Part shown: one piece after another, positions 58,300 through 64,000 of the stretch
Numbering within the stretch: the stretch's first letter is position 1
Layout: every line of letters starts with the position of its first letter
Assembly (NCBI GenBank): GCA_930367215.1
Contig: OV884056.1
Coordinates: 227,407,127 to 227,471,126 of the forward strand
DNA: 64,000 nt
Reading direction: 5' to 3'
Source of the DNA: Pollenia angustigena
Lineage: Eukaryota; Arthropoda; Insecta; Diptera; Polleniidae
Notes under the pieces: model-generated
The model's input: only the letters and a program-made list of their open reading frames with translations
What the model was told of the DNA's origin: nothing
Database searches by the model: none
Program-made: the position numbers and the translations under genes

Positions 58300-58439
58300 G
58301 TGCAGAACTATGGAAACAGCTGTATTTGAAAAGAAAAAAATATTTTGAATTTGTATTAAACAAATTTTTTTTTTTAAAAATTGTTCATTGAACTGATGGT
58401 TTTTAATTGAAGTTTTTGATATTTAAATTAGGCTAAAGT

Positions 58440-58760
58440 TTATCAAATTTATTTTTCACTAAATTATGCCATTGGTTAAAGATTGAGGTTTGGGTATAGA
58501 CTGGTAGGCTCAGCAGTGTTGCAAACCGTAGAACAGCAAATAATTCTAATGATGAGAATGAGTTTAATCTCGAAACATGTCAGTTCGATACGAGTTCAAT
58601 CCGGTGTTCAGCCAAGAATAAAATTATCAAACAAATTTTTTATTCATTTCATGTTGTAAATTCCTTTCTTCGCTAAAAATGGTTAAATGAAAAATTTAAT
58701 CAGATGGTCTTAAGCCTAGACTTAATATCAAAAACCTTAAATAAAAAATTATGAATTAAA
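58440..58760 (+). repeat. Diverged tRNA-like repeat, copy 5
   Basis: TGGTAGGCTCAGCAGTG resembles a pol III A box and GAGTTCAATCCGG a B box. The 3' tail (TCCTTTCTTCGCTAAAAAT...AAGCCTAGACTTAATAT) matches the tails of the copies at 16455, 24560 and 32520. It is more diverged than these, suggesting an older member. Confidence 0.55.
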
Positions 58761-61096
58761 AGCAAAAAAAGCTGTTGTTGTCGTGTATCGTTAAAAATTC
58801 AATATATAATTATTAGCAGTATATATCAGCACCTTTCATTCAGAAGCTTTTATGTTTGCTTTTCTACTGCTATTTTTATCAATAGCCAATTTTTGCAAAA
58901 AAGGCTATTCCCTTATTTTGCCAACAGCGACAAAAATGTATAGCCACCTAAAAGGCAAAAAGTGCAAATAGTTATAAGAGCTAGATAAGAAAAGCAAAAT
59001 TAAATAAATCTCAAAATTACTACTTCATAAAAAAGCAGACAAACAAAATGTTTCCCTGGCTGGCAAAAATAAAAATGCTGCTTCAATTAAAACAAATCGC
59101 ACAAACAGGCTGCACGCAAGCTGCAAGATCAAACGATTTCCCATTAGAATTACTTATCGAAATTTGTTTGTTTAATTTTTGTCTTGTTCAAAACAATAAT
59201 ATTTAAAAAAAAAACAGTTTATCAAAAATGGCAACACTTAAGCACCCAATACCTCGACAAATAACCATTACAAAACAAACATTTGGCACACACATACACA
59301 TCTATTAGAAGTATAGTTATGCTAAATATAAGTAAATTTGATAAAATATTTTTTTTAGTATGTCCGCTTTACGAATAATACTTCATATACTTTATGATTT
59401 CATATACTTTATACCTTAAATATCACTTATCTTACCAAAACTTTTCTTTACGGCTGTTTTGAAAATAATTTAAAAAAAAAACTTGTTTGATTTCAATTCT
59501 ACTCGATTACTATTTTCAGGACACTACGATCAATATGTAATTTTATTTTTGACATATCGCACTTGATCACAAAGAGGGTATTAACTTAAAAATGTTATTT
59601 AATTTCACTTTTGAAAAAAATTACACGTTATAAATATGTAAACCCGCTTTAAAAATATCTCGGTATTATGTTTACTTTTTGGTATTGAAACGGTAGGCTT
59701 AAAAATCCTTTTTCATATGCCTTTAATATTAATTTAAAAAAATGTTTTGCTTCTACTGAAAATTTTTAAATATTAAGTTAATACCCTCTTTATAATCAAA
59801 TGCGATATAATAAAAAAATAAACTAAATATATTTTTTTTATTTAATTTATAATAAACGACATTTAATAAATGAACAAAATAATAAATGTGAATAATACAA
59901 ATGTTATTAGGAAAGTTCTTATGCCATAAAATCATCACGTTCATTAGCAAATAGTTTTTATATCAGTTTAAAAGATAAATGCAAATTAAAATAACATTTA
60001 AATAAATTAATAATCAAAAATTCTGCCGTTAATTATCCCAATCATTTCTCCCAGTACAATGTAAACCACACAGCTGTTAATTACAAATCCAACTGCACTT
60101 AAACACTAAACAAACAAAAAACTGCACTACTTAATACTCAACTCATACACTCACATAAACACAGATCAGCAATCATCCATTAAAACTAAACTAAAATTAT
60201 AAAAATTAATACTTAGGAAGAAAAATAATAGTAAATAAAAAAATTATAATTAAAGTATTTAAAACAAACTACTAAGTGACAAGCTTTTTTCTAAATTGTG
60301 GAAAACCCAATGACATGAGATGTGAATGAAAATGTTTTTTTTTTTATAAAATGCACATATCAAATATTTTTCAGTAGTAAACTAAAAATAATTATAGTAA
60401 AATTATTTATTAATAAAACTACTACATAATTATTAGTCAAAAAGCAGTTATAGGCAACTAACTATGAGTAAAACAATCGAGACGAGGGTAAAAACCCTTT
60501 TTATAAATTTTTATTGAAGGTACTTTTATAAATTGTTAATTTCAAAAATTATTGTGGGCTTGTTAATTTAAACAGCAAACATATTAATGAATTTATTCAC
60601 TTTAAAATTGATTAAACTGGTTTGTAAAGAGAACTTGCTTAAGTAACGGTGCAATAAAAAAAAAGTTTATATTTATATTTATTATTTTAAGGGGAAAGGT
60701 GCATACAAAACTTTGTGAGGTCATTTGTAAGTTTTTTTTTATGAGACATAATAAATTTAAAAAAGTAACTTGCCTTTTTTGTAGTTGAGTTCTCAACGAA
60801 CTTTTGATTGCACTACAAAGTTATTTTAAAAGTAGTGCCTAAGTTTTAACACGAAATTATGAACTCTTCTTTAGTTTTTTTATTTACCTAAACGAAGATT
60901 TCTACGCTCTAAAGCAAAAAAATGTGATTATAAATCTCATACAATTTGCGACCTTTTATTAATATGTAGTTGCTTATAATTGTCAATATATGTATCTATA
61001 TTTTATTCTATATCTATTATAAGACTAAAACTTTATTTGCTGCAGAATGTTTGTGATCATACAATATTAAATATAAATACAAGTGTCTAAACATTT
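58761..61096. other. AT-rich intergenic DNA
   Basis: No gene or element edge is supported. Frames are short and of low complexity. Confidence 0.4.
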
Positions 61097-61396
61097 TCAA
61101 GTATGGGAATAAAAATTAAAAATACATTTCCTTAACTGCTTTGCATTACTAGTAAATTGAACAGTTGCCGGTATTGTGTTCCAAATACGAATGCTGTGCA
61201 TGAAAAACTGCCATCTAGATACCAACTTCTTGAAGCTTACCAGGATCAGGTTGTTATTTCTTCTTGACTGCTTAAAAGAAACACATTCAAATAGATATGT
61301 CGGCTCACCAGTGTGGATAAACTTATGCAAAAGAATTAGACATCGATTATTTAACATGTCTAAAAAAACGCACACCATAAAGTTTAGTTTCGTGGG
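61097..61396 (-). pseudogene. LINE ORF2 C-terminal fragment
   Basis: The minus-strand frame reads LLHKFIHTGEPTYLFECVSF, then SRRNNNLILV and FFMHSIRIWNTIPATVQFTS, ending in CIFNFYSHT and a stop. The WNxIPxxVQ block is standard at the end of CR1/Jockey-type ORF2. Only the last ~100 residues remain; the upstream side is cut by the ~82-bp core sequence at about 61397. Confidence 0.75.
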
Positions 61397-61477
61397 GCCT
61401 CGCTGTCTAAAGCTTCGAAAGCTTCTCTGCATAGCCGGCCTTCGACCGGGCTCAAAGCCAGATGCAGAAGCTGTAAT
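61397..61477. repeat. ~82-bp core, left half, split by mariner insertion
   Basis: AAGCTTCTCTGCATAGCCGG and TTCGACCGGGC match the core unit. The continuation TTTGTTATACCATAGAGGAG is found beyond the mariner element at about 62388-62450, in the inverted orientation typical of the core. Confidence 0.65.
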
Positions 61478-61479
61478 TA

Positions 61480-62382
61480 TCGGGTGATTTTTAAGCTATT
61501 ATATTTTTGCCAACACTGTTTCAAACAGCTGACGCACGTTTCGTGTTTTGTTTCACTGTCAAACATCTTCAGTTTGGTCTATAATTTAACCATGAATCAT
61601 TCTACAAACGAGCAACGCTTGCAAATTATTGAATTTTATTATCAAAATGCGTGCTCTGTTAAGAAAGTTCATCGCGCGCTTCGTGTGTTCAGCGAGGAAG
61701 CTCATTTTTGGCTCAATGGGTACGTTAATAAGCAGAATTGTCGATTTTGGAGTGAAGATCAGCCAGAAGCATTGCAAGAGCTACCAATACATCCAGAAAA
61801 AGTCACAGTTTGGTGCGGTTTATGGGCTGGTGGCATCATTGGACCGTACTTCTTCAAAGATGATGAGAATTGTAACGTAACTGTGAATGGTGAGCGCTAC
61901 CGTGAGATGATATCCAACTTTTGTTTGCCCAAAACGCAAGAGCTTGACTTGCATGACATGTAGTTTAAACAAGACGGTGTCACATGCCACACAGCACGCT
62001 TAACAATGGACTTATTGAGAGGCGAGCTCGGTGAACATATTATTTCACGTTCGGGACCGGTCAATTGGCCCCCTAGATCGTGCGATTTAATGCCTTCATA
62101 GTATTTTTTGTGGGGCTATGTTAAAGCTCATGTCTATACTCACATGTCCGCTTCAATTGACGCATTGGAAGACAACATTGAAGCATTTATTCATGAGATA
62201 CCGACCGAAATGTTGGAAAGAGTATGCCAAAATTGTACTAAGCGGATGGACCATTTGAGGCGCAGTCACGGTCAACATTTGCATGACATAACCTTCAAAC
62301 ATTAAATTATATGGACCGTTCTATCGATTCAAATAAAGATTTCATGTATTTTTCTGAATTATAGCTCTTAAAAAACACCCGA
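61480..62382 (+). mobile_element. mariner-type element, 903 bp, internally deleted
   Basis: TA flanks it at 61478-61479 and 62383-62384. The ends are TCGGGTGATTTTTAAGCTAT and, inverted, TCGGGTGTTTTTTAAGAGCT. It carries a deleted transposase frame on the plus strand. The termini are well preserved. Confidence 0.88.
61592..62305 (+). pseudogene. mariner-type transposase, deleted and with two stops
   Basis: The frame begins MNHSTNEQRLQIIEFYYQNA, a helix-turn-helix start, but after about 33 residues jumps to FSEEAHFWLNGYVNKQNCRF, so roughly the middle third of a usual transposase is missing. The first acidic residue pair reads SEE where SDE is usual. QDGVTCHTA retains the second catalytic aspartate, and NWPPRSCDL is present. 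Stops at 61961-61963 and 62099-62101 interrupt the same frame; the latter replaces the L-D of the third catalytic block. The C-terminus is intact to the TAA at 62305. The copy cannot be autonomous. Confidence 0.88.
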
Positions 62383-63033
62383 TAGTATTTGTTATACCAT
62401 AGAGGAGAAAATTCTTGCGCCCAACCGAAGGCTGGCTATGCAGGCAAACTTAAGTTACGATTTCAAATTTTTAAATTTGGGATTTTTGAACTCATGATTT
62501 CAAGTTCGGGATTTTGATGAATAATAATAAAGTAACTAAAAATCAGAAAACAAAAAATCGGCTTAAATTTGTATGGAAAATTTTTGGACGATTAGTCACA
62601 CATTGACTTGGTAAAAGTAAAAACCCATATTGAAATAAATCTTAGTTATTTTATGACTATTTAGACATAACCAATGCAAATAACAAAATAAATGATTTAG
62701 CATTGAAAATATATCCTGCGAAATCCTAGAAAATTTTTGCACAGTTGTGTATAAAAAAAAATTTTTTTTAGCAAATTTCAAAAAATCAGAAAAAATGGTA
62801 GTTATTTAAATCCCACAACCAAATAGGTCTAAAAATTTGTGGAAAAAATCATAGTTTAATACAAAAAAAAAAAAAAAACAAGAAAATTTAAATGAAAAAA
62901 AAAAAAATATTCTATTTGGACTAATTGAAAAAGTTTTGAGTATTTATTTGAACATAGTTTTGTTATAACGCAATTTTTTTAATATTCGATATCTCTGTAA
63001 TCACGAGCCAAAAAAGTTCGAAAATTTGGGTGG

Positions 63034-64000
63034 CATGAAATGCCCCCAAAATATAGCCCCCCAAAAAAATAATGAAATAACCCCCAAAAGTTTGTACAGA
63101 GCAACAAAAACGATTTTTGGGGGGTTATTTAATTTTTTTTGTGGAGTTATTTAATTTTTTTAATTGGGGTATTATTTCATATGAATATATATATATATTT
63201 TTGGGGGATTATTTCATTTTCAAATTAATAATGAAAACATGTTTGGGCGCAAGGATTTATCCACTTTGGTATACCGGCTTCCATAAATAAAGCTACCCTG
63301 CATAACCGGCCTTCGGCCGGACGCAATATCTTTTTCCTCTATGGTATAACAAACACCAGCTTCGTTTACTAAAGCTTCGCTGCGTAGCCGGGTCGAGTCG
63401 GATTTTTTATACTATAGAGGAGAAAATCCTGGCGCTATGCAGAGAAGCTTTAGTTAGCGAAGCCGGTGGTTGTTATAACGCAGAGGAAAAAGTCATTGCG
63501 CCCGGCCAAAGGCCGGCTATGCAGAAAAGCCTTGGTTGGCGAAGCTTGTGTTTGGTATATCATATCATGATATCTATTGCGTAATTCTTTAAAGCAAAAC
63601 TGTATAATAAATTGTATTACATATCGCTCATTTGCTGCATCTTTATATCTTTTATACTATCCCAGTTTTCTTTTTTTCTAAGTAGTTAGAGCAAGTCAAA
63701 AACTTTAAATGCGTTTATCTCGAAATGAATTTTTTTGAGTTATGCCGGTCTTGCACCAAATGAGCGATATATTGTACTTTTATTTCATTTCAGAAATTAG
63801 GGTTTTATTTCATATGAAATAAGCCCACAAAAATTAGGGAATTATTACATTTATGTTTGGGGCGTTATTTCATTTCGTTGGGGGCTAATTTCATTTTCAA
63901 AATTGAGGCTTTATTGCATATGAAATATGGGCCCACGCTTTGGGAGGTTATTTCATTGTTTTTTTTTTTGGGGGGTTATATTTTAGGGGGCTATTTTATG
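63034..64000. mobile_element. Foldback element, AACCCCC-rich arms, reaching window end
   Basis: The left end CATGAAATGCCCCCAAAATA and the right end (inverse CATAAAATAGCCCCCTAAAA) match. The arms are arrays of GAAATAACCCCCAAAA and TTTGGGGGGTTATTTCA variants. The right edge coincides with the window end, so the target duplication cannot be checked. The centre is the ~82-bp core in opposed orientations. Confidence 0.68.
63244..63560. repeat. ~82-bp core units, palindromic arrangement
   Basis: Forward units (GGGCGCAAGGATTTATCC, CCGGCCTTCGGCCGGACGC) run to about 63405, then inverted ones (TAGAGGAGAAAATCCTGGCG, GCCCGGCCAAAGGCCGGC). The same junction (GAAAACA, then TTTGGGCGCAAGG) precedes the core as at 21275 and, inverted, at 22485. 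Confidence 0.78.

Noticed and set aside
1..64000. CRISPR array, operon or bacterial features
   Set aside because: No regularly spaced identical repeats with unique spacers; composition and element types are those of an insect nuclear genome.

Overview
The window looks like gene-poor, AT-rich nuclear DNA from an insect, most likely a calyptrate-type fly. The evidence is indirect: a gypsy-group errantivirus with gag, pol and env, CR1/Jockey-like and RTE-like LINE fragments, piggyBac, hAT, mariner and pogo relatives, many short inverted-repeat elements, and families of tRNA-like repeats. I found no convincing host protein-coding gene, no complete tRNA, no rRNA and no CRISPR array. The organism call is an inference from element content and base composition.

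Layout. 1-10 kb: AT-rich DNA with a foldback-like element (857-1736), a TTAA-flanked piggyBac-type MITE (1986-2578), a TAA-flanked MITE (3061-3189) and a further inverted-repeat element (6594-7144). 10-12 kb: a decayed piggyBac element (10095-12140) carrying an inserted mariner-type transposase fragment. 15-20 kb: a hAT-type MITE with a perfect 8-bp target duplication, a (TA)n tract, a tRNA-like repeat and three MITEs. 20.3-23.8 kb: a four-level nest of foldback elements with an ~82-bp GC-rich tandem core. 24-33 kb: tRNA-like repeats partly arranged as a 567-bp tandem, a pogo-like MITE, an internally deleted piggyBac element and a hAT remnant. 34.8-35.7 kb: a foldback element with a perfect 8-bp duplication. 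36.7-41.3 kb: a decayed LINE split by a hAT element that itself contains two smaller elements. 44 kb: a 33-bp perfect hairpin; then an RTE-like LINE 3' end.

45,958-54,973 (minus strand) is an almost pristine errantivirus provirus. Its LTRs differ by one visible substitution and one 16-bp indel, the target duplication is TGTA, a tRNA-Lys-like primer-binding site and a polypurine tract are present, and the gag, pol and env frames are open. Gag and pol overlap in the -1 frame at a slippery heptamer. Env has no ATG of its own at its signal-peptide end, but a good splice acceptor lies just upstream.

56.7-64 kb: a second copy of a MITE seen at 18.5 kb, a second copy of the 35-kb foldback element in opposite orientation with a 9-bp direct repeat at its edges, a LINE 3' fragment, a mariner-type element with TA duplications inserted into the ~82-bp core, and a further foldback element that runs to the window end. 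The most unusual signal is that the same ~82-bp core module occurs inside foldback elements whose arms are unrelated in sequence.
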